The notes under the pieces were generated by a model. That model saw only the letters and a list, made by a program, of their open reading frames with translations, was not told the origin of the DNA and did not search any database. The position numbers and the translations under genes are program-made. Shown here piece after piece: positions 1-8,235 of a DNA stretch of 53,768 nucleotides (position 1 is its first letter; every line of letters starts with the position of its first letter). The stretch comes from Oscillospiraceae bacterium (GTDB lineage: Bacteria; Bacillota; Clostridia; Oscillospirales; Ruminococcaceae), in assembly GCA_009777835.1 (NCBI GenBank), contig WRKZ01000006.1, positions 1 through 53,768 on the forward strand. Reading direction: 5' to 3'.

Positions 1-312
<312 letters not shown>

Positions 313-317
313 AACGG

Positions 318-496
318 CAGTTGACAGTTGATAATTGATAATTGACAGTTATTAGACTGTATACTGCACGTAGAATTAAGTCAAGTTATTTAATCAGAAC
401 CTTTGTTACTAACCGCTATTCAATTTTGAGAGAACCTCTCTCCAATATCGATGAACTTCAGACTTTTGCCAACTGTTAACTATCAATTGTCAACTG
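318..496. repeat. 23S-5S spacer bounded by AT-rich heptamer-type inverted repeat
   Basis: The spacer begins (318-350) with a run of overlapping TTGACAGTTGATAATTG-like words. It ends (471-496) with their approximate reverse complement. The two arms could pair over roughly 25 bp and loop out the 120 bases between them. They may act as a processing stem between 23S and 5S, or be a dispersed short-repeat insertion. No tRNA is present in the spacer. Confidence 0.6.
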
Positions 497-503
497 TTCG
501 TCA

Positions 504-619
504 GTCAGCGTTTATAGCGACGAGGTCCCACCTGTTCCCTTCCCGAACACAGAAGTTAAGCTCGTCTGCGGCAACGATACTTGGATGGTGACGTCCCGGG
601 AAAATAGCACAATGTTGAC
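504..619 (+). rRNA. 5S ribosomal RNA
   Basis: A 116-nt 5S rRNA. The termini 504-512 and 611-619 are fully complementary over 9 bp, allowing G-U pairs, and set both ends. The internal block around 525-560 holds the conserved loop sequence CCCGAACACAGAAGTTAAGC. The length matches typical Firmicute 5S RNA. It is co-transcribed with the preceding 23S gene and followed directly by the operon terminator. Confidence 0.95.
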
Positions 620-621
620 AT

Positions 622-658
622 AACCCCCGCTTCCACGAGAAGCGGGGGTTGATTTTTG
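622..658 (+). terminator. rrn operon intrinsic terminator
   Basis: A perfect 11-bp stem (622-632 with 640-650) containing five consecutive C-G pairs closes a 7-base loop and is followed by GATTTTTGG. It starts two bases after the 5S 3' end. Confidence 0.9.
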
Positions 659-743
659 GAGATGTTGGGGATAGTGTGATTGTGTGATTGAGAGATTGTC
701 AAGCCTTTTTTAGAAAATTCATCAAAAAAATTAAATTTACCTA

Positions 744-772
744 TTGACAAAGAAAAAAATTCAGTGTATAAT
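744..772 (+). promoter_or_regulatory. Vegetative promoter for rpsU
   Basis: TTGACA at 744-749 and TATAAT at 767-772 are separated by exactly 17 bases, a consensus housekeeping-sigma promoter. The predicted start near 779 leaves a ~30-nt leader before rpsU. Confidence 0.9.
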
Positions 773-808
773 AATGGGAAGAGTTAATTTGGCGAGGGGG
801 GAAATAGG

Positions 809-985
809 TTGGCAGAAATTCGTATAGGGAAGAATGAGTCTCTGGAAACAGCACTCAAACGTTTTAAGCGTTCCTGCGCGAGAGACGGCGTTCTTGCTGA
901 AGTTCGCAAACGTGAACATTACGAAAAGCCTTCGGTCAAACGTAAGAAAAAGTCCGAAGCGGCTCGTAAACGCAAATTCAAATAG
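809..985 (+). CDS. rpsU: 30S ribosomal protein bS21
   Basis: A 58-residue, highly basic protein of the small ribosomal subunit, which helps mRNA engagement in initiation. It begins [20 protein letters not shown], the bS21 signature, and ends in a Lys/Arg-rich tail ([15 protein letters not shown]). The start is TTG at 809, chosen because the G-rich ribosome-binding site (794-803) lies just upstream and the protein aligns from there. It stands alone behind a consensus promoter. The next gene starts 75 bases downstream, and a GGGCGA...TCGCCC pairing in that gap may be a weak terminator or attenuator. Confidence 0.95.
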   Translation: MAEIRIGKNESLETALKRFKRSCARDGVLAEVRKREHYEKPSVKRKKKSEAARKRKFK

Positions 986-1060
986 TTTATGAAAAGGGCG
1001 ATTCCTGCTAACACCGGGGTCGCCCCTAAATTTAACCGGAAATAGATTTTGGAGGCTGAA

Positions 1061-1564
1061 ATGCTCTTTAAACCCACTATATGGCTCAAGAACGTTTTGC
1101 AAATTGATAAGCAACTGCTTTACAAGCTCCGGGTTCGCGGGCTGTTGCTCGACCTTGATAACACGCTTTCCATGCACGACAACCCCGCCGCCGAACTCGG
1201 TGTGACGGATTGGCTGGACGATATGCGAAGGCTCGGCGTGAAGATGATGATTGTGTCTAACAACACCGAGAAACGGGTCGCACCGTTAGCCCGGGAACTG
1301 GGGTTGGATTTTATCGCTTTTGGGTGTAAACCACTCCCGATGGGGCTTCACAGGGCGACAAAGGCACTTGAGAAGATGAACATCCCGAAATCGCAGATTG
1401 CGTTGGTGGGTGACCAGATTTTCACCGATATACTCGGCGGAAATGTTTACGGAATCAAGACGATTTTAGTCGAACCGTTTTACTTAGAGGATAAATGGAC
1501 TTTCAAGCTGAAACGCAAAATCGAGGGTGCTGTTTTCAGAAGAGACTTCGCTGAGAAGCAATAA
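1061..1564 (+). CDS. YqeG family HAD-superfamily IIIA phosphatase
   Basis: A 167-residue protein of the HAD phosphatase superfamily. Motif I is LLLDLDNTL (about residues 28-36, nucleophile and acid/base Asp). Motif II is MMIVSNNTE. The distal acidic motif is ALVGDQIFTDI. It matches YqeG-type proteins, which in Firmicutes usually sit near translation or ribosome-biogenesis genes; the substrate is not settled. The start is ATG 1061 because GGAGG at 1051-1055 is its ribosome-binding site; an in-frame TTG at 1049 would overlap that site. The gene is 17 bases upstream of the endonuclease IV-like gene and probably co-transcribed with it. Confidence 0.88.
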   Translation: MLFKPTIWLKNVLQIDKQLLYKLRVRGLLLDLDNTLSMHDNPAAELGVTDWLDDMRRLGVKMMIVSNNTEKRVAPLARELGLDFIAFGCKPLPMGLHRATKALEKMNIPKSQIALVGDQIFTDILGGNVYGIKTILVEPFYLEDKWTFKLKRKIEGAVFRRDFAEKQ

Positions 1565-1581
1565 TCGGGGGGTAGAAACTT

Positions 1582-2439
1582 ATGATAATTTTCGCAACAG
1601 CAGGAAGACCGAACAGCTATCAAAAGCGGGGTTATCCGCATGAATTAGCAGAATATCTGGGCGAATTCGGGCTGAACGGGTTCGAGGTTCAGTGCGGTAA
1701 AGGGGTAAACATTTCGGGGATTGCCCGTTCAATATTCCCGAAACTCGTTAAAAAAGATATCAACCTGTCGCTTCACGCGCCGTATTATATATCCCTTTCG
1801 AGTATCGATGAAACCACCCGCGATAAGAGTATCGGGTGGATTGTCGAGTCGGCGTTGGCAGCGGAAGCAATCGGGGCTAAGCGAGTAGTCATACACGCAG
1901 GTTCATGTGCGAAGATTCCGCGCGAAAAAGCCTTCGACCTAGCTTTGGAGAGCCTTAAAAAAGCACGTTTTGCCCTCGATGAAATGGATTTGGAGGACAT
2001 TATACTCTGCCCGGAAACGATGGGAAAATGCAATCAGCTAGGCACGTTGGAAGAGGTTGTTGCACTATGCGAATTTGATAAACGTATGCTTCCTTGTGTT
2101 GATTTCGGGCATTTGAACGCACGGACTTTCGGCGAGCTTAAGTCGCGGGCGGATTATGCGGCGATTTTCGATACAATCGAGGACAAGCTCGGCATTGACC
2201 GACTTAGAAAACTGCACGTGCATTTCAGTAAAATCGAATACACGCAAAGCAAAAGCGGCGGCGGCGAAAAAAAGCACTTGACCTTCGATGAGGGTACCGA
2301 ACGCGGGTTCGGTCCGGAATATGAGCCGTTTCTCGATGAAGTGCACGCCCGGGGATTACAGCCGTTTATCGTGTGTGAATCCGATGGAACACAAGCCGAA
2401 GATTGCGCAAAGATGGCAGAGTATTATTATAGTCGTTGA
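1582..2439 (+). CDS. Endonuclease IV-like TIM-barrel protein (AP endonuclease family 2)
   Basis: 285 residues, the usual size for bacterial endonuclease IV. The series of likely metal ligands is visible in order: LSLHAPYYISL (His), VVIHAGS (His), CPETMGK (Glu), VDFGHLNA (Asp, His), LHVHFSK (His) and a late VCESDG (Glu). This pattern fits trinuclear-zinc AP endonucleases that incise abasic sites, but the same fold occurs in sugar isomerases, so the activity is inferred. It overlaps nothing and is followed by two short palindromes. Confidence 0.8.
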   Translation: MIIFATAGRPNSYQKRGYPHELAEYLGEFGLNGFEVQCGKGVNISGIARSIFPKLVKKDINLSLHAPYYISLSSIDETTRDKSIGWIVESALAAEAIGAKRVVIHAGSCAKIPREKAFDLALESLKKARFALDEMDLEDIILCPETMGKCNQLGTLEEVVALCEFDKRMLPCVDFGHLNARTFGELKSRADYAAIFDTIEDKLGIDRLRKLHVHFSKIEYTQSKSGGGEKKHLTFDEGTERGFGPEYEPFLDEVHARGLQPFIVCESDGTQAEDCAKMAEYYYSR

Positions 2440-2470
2440 AAACGACTATGGACGTGACAAAGTCACGTCC
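2431..2470. repeat. Two adjacent short palindromes at the end of the endonuclease IV-like gene
   Basis: The first palindrome (AGTCGTT/AACGACT, 2431-2447, loop GAA) contains the stop codon. The second (GGACGTGAC/GTCACGTCC, 2450-2470, loop AAA) follows immediately. No U-run follows, so these look like REP-type hairpins rather than a classical terminator. Confidence 0.6.
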
Positions 2471-2522
2471 CGCCGCGTAGTGAGCGAAAAATTAAATAAT
2501 TATATAGCAAGGAGACTTCCAA

Positions 2523-3641
2523 ATGATAGATACGGAATTCATCAGCGGTTGGCTGCTTGATTCAAGTCATGCGGCATTGCTTACTTCCCAGGTGAATCGG
2601 CGGTATATAACCGGATTTAAATCGTCATACGGTGTGGTGGTCATAACCAAAGACAGGGATTATTTCTTGACGGATTCTCGCTATTACGAGAGGGCGGCTG
2701 AAATCATTTCGGAGTTGTCTGACAGCCACGGAAGACTTCACCCTATTAAAGTGGTTTTGGTTGACGAGATTGCCGAACACGGACTCAAACAGCAATTGGA
2801 ATACATTTTCGTAAAGCACAGGATTGAGACGGTTTCGCTTGAGAATCAGGCTATGACGATTGCCGGGCTTGAACGGTACAAGAAAATGTTCCCGCAGGTT
2901 GAGTTCGATACGTCTGAACGCCTTTCCGAGCTTCTTGTGAAAAAGCGTACGGTAAAAACTCTCGACGAAATCAAGAAAATCGAGGCGGCACAGCGGATTG
3001 CGGAACGTGCGTTCGGGAAACTCCACAGCAAATTGAAAACGGGAATGAGCGAAAAGCAAATCGCCGCGATTCTGAATTATTATATGCTTGAGTTGGGGGC
3101 GGACGGGATTGCCTTCGATACCATAGTTGCTTCGGGGAAGAATTCGGCAGTCCCTCATGCGACCCCTACCGATAAACCCCTCGAACAAGGTGATTTCGTT
3201 ATAATCGATTTTGGTGCGGTTGTTGACGGTTATCATTCCGACATGACCAGGACGTTGGTAATCGGCAAACCGTCCGAAACGATGAAACGGGTATACGATG
3301 CCGTCTGGTCGGCGAATACCGACGCTTTGAAGGCGGTTCGTGCCGACATTACCGGTAAACTCCTCGATAACGTGGCGCGTTCAACGCTGGAAGCGTGGGG
3401 ATATGATTCTTTTTTCAAACACAGTCTCGGTCATGGGGTGGGACTGGAGGTGCATGAAAAGCCCACGCTGTCGATAAAAGCAAAGAAGGATTCGACCCTG
3501 CGGGAGGGCATGGTAGTGACCATCGAGCCCGGGGTGTATATTCCGGGGAAGTTCGGTGTACGAATAGAGGATATGGTGGTGGTTACGAAAAACGGGTGCG
3601 TGAATCTTACGAAAACACCCAAGACATTGCTTCATATTTGA
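2523..3641 (+). CDS. M24 family metallopeptidase (Xaa-Pro aminopeptidase/dipeptidase type)
   Basis: 372 residues. An N-terminal creatinase-like domain (about 1-135) is followed by the pita-bread catalytic domain. The metal-binding set is complete: two Asp in DFGAVVDGYHSDMTRT (about 225-245), His in HSLGHGVGLEVHE, Glu in TIEPGVYIPG and Glu in GVRIEDM. Such enzymes cleave Xaa-Pro bonds in cytoplasmic peptide turnover. The start ATG 2523 follows AAGGAG with good spacing. In many Firmicutes this gene precedes efp; here the two are separated by a broken gene and a duplicated promoter. Confidence 0.9.
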   Translation: MIDTEFISGWLLDSSHAALLTSQVNRRYITGFKSSYGVVVITKDRDYFLTDSRYYERAAEIISELSDSHGRLHPIKVVLVDEIAEHGLKQQLEYIFVKHRIETVSLENQAMTIAGLERYKKMFPQVEFDTSERLSELLVKKRTVKTLDEIKKIEAAQRIAERAFGKLHSKLKTGMSEKQIAAILNYYMLELGADGIAFDTIVASGKNSAVPHATPTDKPLEQGDFVIIDFGAVVDGYHSDMTRTLVIGKPSETMKRVYDAVWSANTDALKAVRADITGKLLDNVARSTLEAWGYDSFFKHSLGHGVGLEVHEKPTLSIKAKKDSTLREGMVVTIEPGVYIPGKFGVRIEDMVVVTKNGCVNLTKTPKTLLHI

Positions 3642-3702
3642 GAAATTTTACTCAAAACGCTTGCATTTTTCGGGAAAATAGTATAGAATAAAAGGGTTAA
3701 AA
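3639..3702 (+). repeat. Direct repeat copy A: duplicated efp promoter region
   Basis: These ~64 bases begin at the TGA stop of the M24 peptidase. They match 4296-4360 almost perfectly, with only a two-base difference near 3651. The copy includes a promoter, TTGCAT (3661-3666) and TAGAAT (3684-3689), 17 bases apart. The second copy lies just upstream of efp, so the intervening ~590 bases look like an insertion. Confidence 0.9.
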
Positions 3703-3734
3703 ACAAGAGAACCGCCCGAAAGCAGTTCTCTTGT
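3703..3734 (+). terminator. Hairpin directly downstream of promoter copy A
   Basis: A 10-bp perfect stem (ACAAGAGAAC at 3703-3712 with its complement at 3725-3734) closes a 12-base loop. It begins within ~15 bases of the predicted start of the duplicated promoter, so it would attenuate transcription from copy A. The following T-run is short, so terminator function is only likely. A second palindrome (GTAGGGT...ACCCTAC) lies near 3783-3812. Confidence 0.5.
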
Positions 3735-3888
3735 TTGGCAAATTGCCAAGGTTAAAAATCTAGTTACAAGCTTTAAATTATAGTAGGGTTCGCCGCTTGT
3801 GTAGCACCCTACATATGTATTATACTCATTCTTTGATTGAATGTCAATGCTTTTTTTAAAAAAATTTATAAATTTGGAGGAAAATCTT

Positions 3889-4298
3889 ATGAAACTTTCA
3901 GATTTCGCTTATCTCCCTGATTATTATACAAAAAACCTCGAAGATTTGAAGAATACAGCACGTCCCATATATTGGATGACCAAAGAAACAGAGAGAGGAT
4001 TCCCGAAGTGTACAGGGATTCACCTATTTTACCGATGCTGTTCCAGGGGGCGGCATTAGAATATGCAAAGGTAAGAATTATGGAGAATTATAAGGCGGCT
4101 GTACCTCAGTTATTTAACGGTAAAATCCAGTTTTTGATTCCGATAAGTCTGGGCGACCCGAAAAAGGTTGACTTATCTCTTGCGGTCAGTAAAGTCGAGG
4201 GTGTTTATACAGGCAAGACTTGTTTGACTTTGGATATGGCTTATAATAATGCAAGGCTTATTGCTAAACCCGAAAGTGATTGGCTTGTCGGGAATTGA
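3889..4298 (+). pseudogene. DUF3825-domain protein, internally deleted and frameshifted
   Basis: GGAGG at 3876-3880 precedes ATG 3889. The first ~26 codons (MKLSDFAYLPDYYTKNLEDL) match the start of DUF3825 proteins. The reading frame then changes near 3972-4000 and continues as the family's C-terminal ~100 residues, including ANYKAAVPQ-like and LTLDMAYNNARLIAKP blocks, to the TGA at 4296. The middle of the usual ~250-300 residue protein is missing. It is AT-richer than its neighbours and flanked by the 64-bp direct repeats, so it looks acquired and decayed. The family's function is not known to me. Confidence 0.75.
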
Positions 4299-4360
4299 GA
4301 AATTTTATGCAAAACGCTTGCATTTTTCGGGAAAATAGTATAGAATAAAAGGGTTAAAAA
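4296..4360 (+). promoter_or_regulatory. Direct repeat copy B with the efp promoter
   Basis: The second copy of the 3639-3702 repeat. TTGCAT at 4318-4323 and TAGAAT at 4341-4346 are 17 bases apart. It drives efp and the genes behind it. The copy starts at the TGA of the DUF3825 remnant, just as copy A starts at the TGA of the peptidase gene. Confidence 0.8.
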
Positions 4361-4460
4361 TTAATACAGGGGTTGAAGCCCGGGAAGAAGAGCGGCGGTA
4401 GGTATAGGTCGCTTAACAAATTTTGGGGAGTCCACAGTGGCTTAGAAAGGAAAAAGAGAA
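4353..4460 (+). promoter_or_regulatory. efp 5' leader, ~108 nt, possibly structured
   Basis: The efp transcript would begin near 4353. The leader holds short complementary segments (GGG/CCC near 4370-4382, AGCG/CGCT near 4391-4413) and an AGTCCAC/GTGGCT pair (about 4430-4443) close to the ribosome-binding site. I recognise no known riboswitch class. Confidence 0.3.
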
Positions 4461-5024
4461 ATGATTTCAGCAGGAGATTTCAGGAACGGCGTTACATTTG
4501 AAGAAGACGGAAACGTTATGCAGGTGGTGGAGTTTCAGCACGTTAAACCCGGAAAAGGCGCGGCATTCGTGCGGACGAAAGTCCGTAACGTACTCAACGG
4601 CGGGGTAGTCGAGAAGTCATACAACCCTTCGGCTAAGTTTCCGACCGCTTTTATCGAACGGCGCAACATGGATTACAGCTATGTTGACGGAGATTTGTAT
4701 TACTTCATGGATAACGAAACGTATGAACAAGTCCCCGTGAACAAGAGCGATTTGACCGACAGTTTCCGCTTCGTGAAAGAAAATATGACTTGTATGGTGC
4801 TTTCTTATAAAGGGAAGGTTTTCGGGGTTGAACCCCCTAACTTCGTTGAGTTGGAAATCACCGAAACCGACCCGGGATTCAAAGGGGATACAGCGACGAA
4901 CGCATTCAAGCCTGCAACGGTCGAGACAGGGGCGGAAGTTAGGGTGCCGCTGTTCATCGAACCGGGAGAGATTATCAGAATCGATACCAGGACAGGCGAA
5001 TATATGGAACGCGCGAACAAGTAA
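4461..5024 (+). CDS. efp: Translation elongation factor P
   Basis: 187 residues, the normal EF-P length, with KOW-like, OB and C-terminal domains. EF-P rescues ribosomes stalled at polyproline stretches. The modification loop is [10 protein letters not shown] (about 28-37), with Lys at the position modified in other bacteria. The C-terminus GEYMERANK is typical. The start ATG 4461 follows AAAGGA. It is followed by the CD1247-type gene at 22 bases, an arrangement seen in other Clostridia. Confidence 0.97.
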   Translation: MISAGDFRNGVTFEEDGNVMQVVEFQHVKPGKGAAFVRTKVRNVLNGGVVEKSYNPSAKFPTAFIERRNMDYSYVDGDLYYFMDNETYEQVPVNKSDLTDSFRFVKENMTCMVLSYKGKVFGVEPPNFVELEITETDPGFKGDTATNAFKPATVETGAEVRVPLFIEPGEIIRIDTRTGEYMERANK

Positions 5025-5046
5025 ATCGGTGAAAGGAGAATAGAAA

Positions 5047-5493
5047 ATGACTATTTCGGAAAAAGTGGCATATATCAAAGGACTTGCAGAGGGAATGAAA
5101 ATCGACGAAAGTACCAACGAGGGGAAAATCACCCTCGCGATTCTCGGTGTTTTGGGTGATATCGCGGAAGAGTTGGAAGAAATCGACGAAGAGCTCGATG
5201 AGTTGGCGGAAGTCTTGAGTGATTTGGAAGAACAAGTCGAAGAGTTGGAAGAGGAAATCTACGGGGAAGACTTCGACGATTATGAAACCGACGGCGATGA
5301 CCTGTACGAAATCACCTGTCGCAACTGTGAGAACACCGTCGCGGTGGATATGAGTATGCTGGAAGGCGGTACGGTTAACTGTCCGAACTGCGGCGAAAAA
5401 ATCGAGTTCGATATTGATTTCGTAATCGGCGATGATATCGATGATATTGACGAAATCGAAGAAGAAAAAGAAGATAATAAAAATGAAGAATAA
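5047..5493 (+). CDS. CD1247 N-terminal-domain protein with acidic coiled coil and zinc ribbon
   Basis: 148 residues. Residues 5-40 (EKVAYIKGLAEGM...) match the short conserved N-terminal domain of clostridial CD1247-like proteins. Residues 41-72 are an almost continuous Glu-rich coiled coil. Residues 91-115 form a zinc ribbon with two CxxC pairs (CRNC, CPNC). The C-terminus is again strongly acidic. Its role is unknown; linkage to efp suggests a translation- or nucleic-acid-related job. Its last 11 bases overlap the start of the SecA-like gene. Confidence 0.8.
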   Translation: MTISEKVAYIKGLAEGMKIDESTNEGKITLAILGVLGDIAEELEEIDEELDELAEVLSDLEEQVEELEEEIYGEDFDDYETDGDDLYEITCRNCENTVAVDMSMLEGGTVNCPNCGEKIEFDIDFVIGDDIDDIDEIEEEKEDNKNEE

Positions 5494-7753
5494 CAGCTTC
5501 AACGTGGATTTTGCTAAAATCCGTGAGTTTGGTGAGCGTGATTTGTCGGAGTTGAAGAAGGAAGCCGCCGAATTCGCTGCGAGTGACTATTCCCGATGGG
5601 AGACGATTTGTCTTGCGGCGTGCTGCAACGCTTCCGAAAAGGCGTTGGGGCTGATTCCGTTTGACGAACAGTTAGTGGCGGCGGTGTCGCTTTATTCCGA
5701 GAGGGTGGTAGAGATGAAAACAGGCGAAGGTAAGACGCTTTCGGCTGTTTTTGCGGCGTTTTTGTATAAGATGCAGGGGCGAAAAGTCCACCTGTTTACG
5801 TTTAACGATTACCTCGCCAAGCGGGACTATAACTGGATGAAACCGGTGTACGACCTACTCGATGTGAAGGTCTCCCTTATAACCGAGACCACGCCTTTTG
5901 AAGAGCGGAAATCGGCTTACAACGACTCCGACGTGATTTACAGTACTGTTAAAGAGTGCGGGTTCGATTTCTTGCGTGATTTCATGGTCTTCGACGATGA
6001 ACAAAAGGCGCATAAGCCCGAAATTCCCTTTGATGTGGCGATTTTCGATGAAGCCGACAGTATTCTCATTGATGAAGCGCGGATTCCCCTCGTTATTGCA
6101 GGGGACGTTGATGCGTCGGTGGATGACGATTTCACCCGCGTGTTCGATTTTGTGAAGACTTTCGAGGAAAGTGATTACGGAATAGATTTCGAAACGATGA
6201 GCGTGTATTTGAAAGACGCAGGCGTTCACAAAGCCGAAGAACATTTCGGTATGGAGAATCTCTACGACGAGGAAAACATCGACCTGCGTTGTAATATCGA
6301 GACTTGTATGAAAGCCCTGTTTTATCTTCGTGAGAATAAAGATTATGTTGTTAAAGATGACCGGATTCAGTTGATTGATGCACTGACCGGGCGAATCGCA
6401 CAGCACAGACTTTTGCCGGGCGCATTGCAATCGGCGGTGGAGGCGAAACACGGGTTGAAAGTCACCGAGCGCGGGGTGGTTACAGGGGTGGTTCCGATTC
6501 AGTTTTTCGCGCGGCAGTACAGCGAAATCGCAGGAATGACCGGGACAGCCGTCCCATCGTCGGAAGAGTTTGAATTGTTGTACGGTCTTACGGTTGAGGT
6601 TATTTCGCCGCACAATAAATCCAAGAGGATTGACCGGGATACCGTGGTTTATTACGACCTGCAGAACAAGTGGAAAGCTGTTACCAAAGCAATCGTGAAA
6701 GCCCACAACAAGAAGCAGCCTGTTTTAGTCGGGACTTCTTCCATTGAGGAGAGCGAAAGTCTCGCCGAACGTCTCGCACAGGCGGGAATAGAGGGAGTAA
6801 CCGTTCTCAATGCGAAAAACGATGAGATGGAAGCTGAAATCATCAAGAATGCGGGACAAGCGGGGGCGGTCACGGTTTCGACTAATATGTCCGGTCGGGG
6901 GATTGATATCAAGCTCGGCGGTGTGGATGAGTCTACCAGAGATGAAGTTGTCAAGGCGGGCGGATTGCTCATAATCGGGACGGCACTTTATGAAAGTGCG
7001 CGCATGAACGACCAGCTCAACGGTCGTGCGGGCAGACAGGGCGATGTCGGGGAGACCATGCTGTTCGTCTCGCTTGAAGATGAAATCATGCAGAAGTACA
7101 ACCTCAAGAGGCTAATCGGGAAATGGCGTTATCCCAAACCCACCGATGATGTAATCACCAATAAGGTCGCTTTGAGGGAAATCGCACGGATTCAACGAAT
7201 CGCACAGGGCGATTTGCTTGAAGAACGCAAACGGCTCCTTCGGTTTACCATGATTGGGGAAAAGCATCGTGATATTATATTCAAGAAGCGTCTCGCTTAT
7301 CTTGACGGTGAACCGCCCGGAATTTGGGAGGGTTATTCGGAGGATGAGTACGGGGTTGCGGTCAAGAAGTTCGGACGGAAGAAACTGAACGCAGCGGAAC
7401 GAAAAATCGCGCTTTCGGCGATTAACGAGATTTGGTGCGACTACCTCGAATATACGTCTGAATTGCGGACAGGGATTCATCTTCGGGCGGTAGGCGGTAA
7501 AAATCCCGCAGAAGAATACAATATTGATTGTGAGACTTATTTCGAGGGGGCGCAGGGCAGACTGATTGATAAAGTCAACGATGTTTTGGAGGAAATGCTG
7601 AAAAAAGTCACGATTGATGAGATTGAGACTTTCGCCGAGTCGAAGCTGTTCAAGCCTAAAAATGCCCGCACTTTTCTTATGGAAGAAAGCGGTGACGAAT
7701 TAGTGAGAAAACCTATTCTGCTCAACGTTTTCATCGAAGATGAAGACGAGTGA
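5483..7753 (+). CDS. SecA-like preprotein translocase ATPase (probable second SecA)
   Basis: 756 residues, shorter than housekeeping SecA (~830-900). Visible motifs: MKTGEGKT Walker A at ~78-85, FNDYLAKRD, FDEADSILIDEAR (DEAD box and adjacent motif), GMTGTA, VLVGTSS, VSTNMSGRGIDIKLGG and the QLNGRAGRQGD arginine-finger motif. The C-terminal zinc-binding CxCx8C tail of canonical SecA is absent and the protein ends acidic. It would power export through SecYEG or a dedicated channel. ATG 5483 is preferred over an upstream ATG at 5432 because homology starts there and the 11-bp overlap implies translational coupling. A canonical secA is not in this window, so its status as an accessory SecA is inferred. 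Confidence 0.85.
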   Translation: MKNNSFNVDFAKIREFGERDLSELKKEAAEFAASDYSRWETICLAACCNASEKALGLIPFDEQLVAAVSLYSERVVEMKTGEGKTLSAVFAAFLYKMQGRKVHLFTFNDYLAKRDYNWMKPVYDLLDVKVSLITETTPFEERKSAYNDSDVIYSTVKECGFDFLRDFMVFDDEQKAHKPEIPFDVAIFDEADSILIDEARIPLVIAGDVDASVDDDFTRVFDFVKTFEESDYGIDFETMSVYLKDAGVHKAEEHFGMENLYDEENIDLRCNIETCMKALFYLRENKDYVVKDDRIQLIDALTGRIAQHRLLPGALQSAVEAKHGLKVTERGVVTGVVPIQFFARQYSEIAGMTGTAVPSSEEFELLYGLTVEVISPHNKSKRIDRDTVVYYDLQNKWKAVTKAIVKAHNKKQPVLVGTSSIEESESLAERLAQAGIEGVTVLNAKNDEMEAEIIKNAGQAGAVTVSTNMSGRGIDIKLGGVDESTRDEVVKAGGLLIIGTALYESARMNDQLNGRAGRQGDVGETMLFVSLEDEIMQKYNLKRLIGKWRYPKPTDDVITNKVALREIARIQRIAQGDLLEERKRLLRFTMIGEKHRDIIFKKRLAYLDGEPPGIWEGYSEDEYGVAVKKFGRKKLNAAERKIALSAINEIWCDYLEYTSELRTGIHLRAVGGKNPAEEYNIDCETYFEGAQGRLIDKVNDVLEEMLKKVTIDEIETFAESKLFKPKNARTFLMEESGDELVRKPILLNVFIEDEDE

Positions 7754-7798
7754 GGTCAGGTTTGACGATTTGGTCGAAGCCTCATTTCTTTAGGGAGC

Positions 7799-7837
7799 GT
7801 AGCAGGGTTTCCCTGCGAAGCGACAGGGGGTTTGGGG
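7799..7837 (+). repeat. 39-bp direct repeat, copy 1
   Basis: Identical to 8196-8234. It contains the hairpin AGGGTTTCCCT and a GCGAAGCGACAGGGGG segment. The two copies flank the STAS gene. Confidence 0.85.
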
Positions 7838-7878
7838 GCGTAGACCCCATTCTTAACAAATATAGAAAGAAATACAAC

Positions 7879-8175
7879 ATGAAAATAACAGAAAGCAGAA
7901 GCCCCCGAGGAGTAACTTTATTTGTTTCGGGGCAAATAAATGACGGGTCGAGTTCGCAGTTAATGAATGAGATTTTTCGGGCATCAAGGCTTAATCCCAA
8001 TGTTACGCTTGACTTCGGTGACGTTGTGTCAATCAATCAAGCGGGAATAGGTTCACTACAGGCGGGTCAGCGTGCGTGCGGTTCGAAACGCGGAAGCCTT
8101 AAGGTGCAAAACGCCAATCCGGCGGTGAAGTACGAACTCCATAATGAGGGACTGGGCAGATTGTTAATGTTTTAA
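7879..8175 (+). CDS. STAS-domain protein, anti-sigma-factor-antagonist-like
   Basis: 98 residues with the STAS fold pattern: GVTLFVSGQINDGSSSQL, then LDFGDVVSINQAGIGSL around residues 45-65, where SpoIIAA-type proteins carry the phosphorylated Ser (here SINQAG). The start ATG 7879 is preferred because upstream in-frame sequence runs through the 39-bp repeat. No partner kinase or phosphatase is adjacent. The gene is bracketed by direct repeats, so it may have been inserted as a unit. A switch role is inferred from the fold only. Confidence 0.7.
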   Translation: MKITESRSPRGVTLFVSGQINDGSSSQLMNEIFRASRLNPNVTLDFGDVVSINQAGIGSLQAGQRACGSKRGSLKVQNANPAVKYELHNEGLGRLLMF

Positions 8176-8180
8176 AGCTA

Positions 8181-8234
8181 AACAAGAGTTCGCAGGTAGC
8201 AGGGTTTCCCTGCGAAGCGACAGGGGGTTTGGGG
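8181..8234 (+). repeat. 39-bp direct repeat copy 2 with flanking half-element
   Basis: 8196-8234 duplicates 7799-7837. It is preceded by AACAAGAGTTCGCAGGTAGC (8181-8200), which recurs with one change at 8240-8259, giving a ~59-bp local duplication. Confidence 0.8.
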
Positions 8235-8235
8235 A

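Noticed and set aside
620-808. tRNA genes near the rrn operon
   Set aside because: No cloverleaf-compatible sequence is seen between the terminator and rpsU or in the 23S-5S spacer.
5855-6706. Large minus-strand open frame opposite the SecA-like gene
   Set aside because: It lies wholly within a well-supported gene, shows no known motifs and has no initiation signals.
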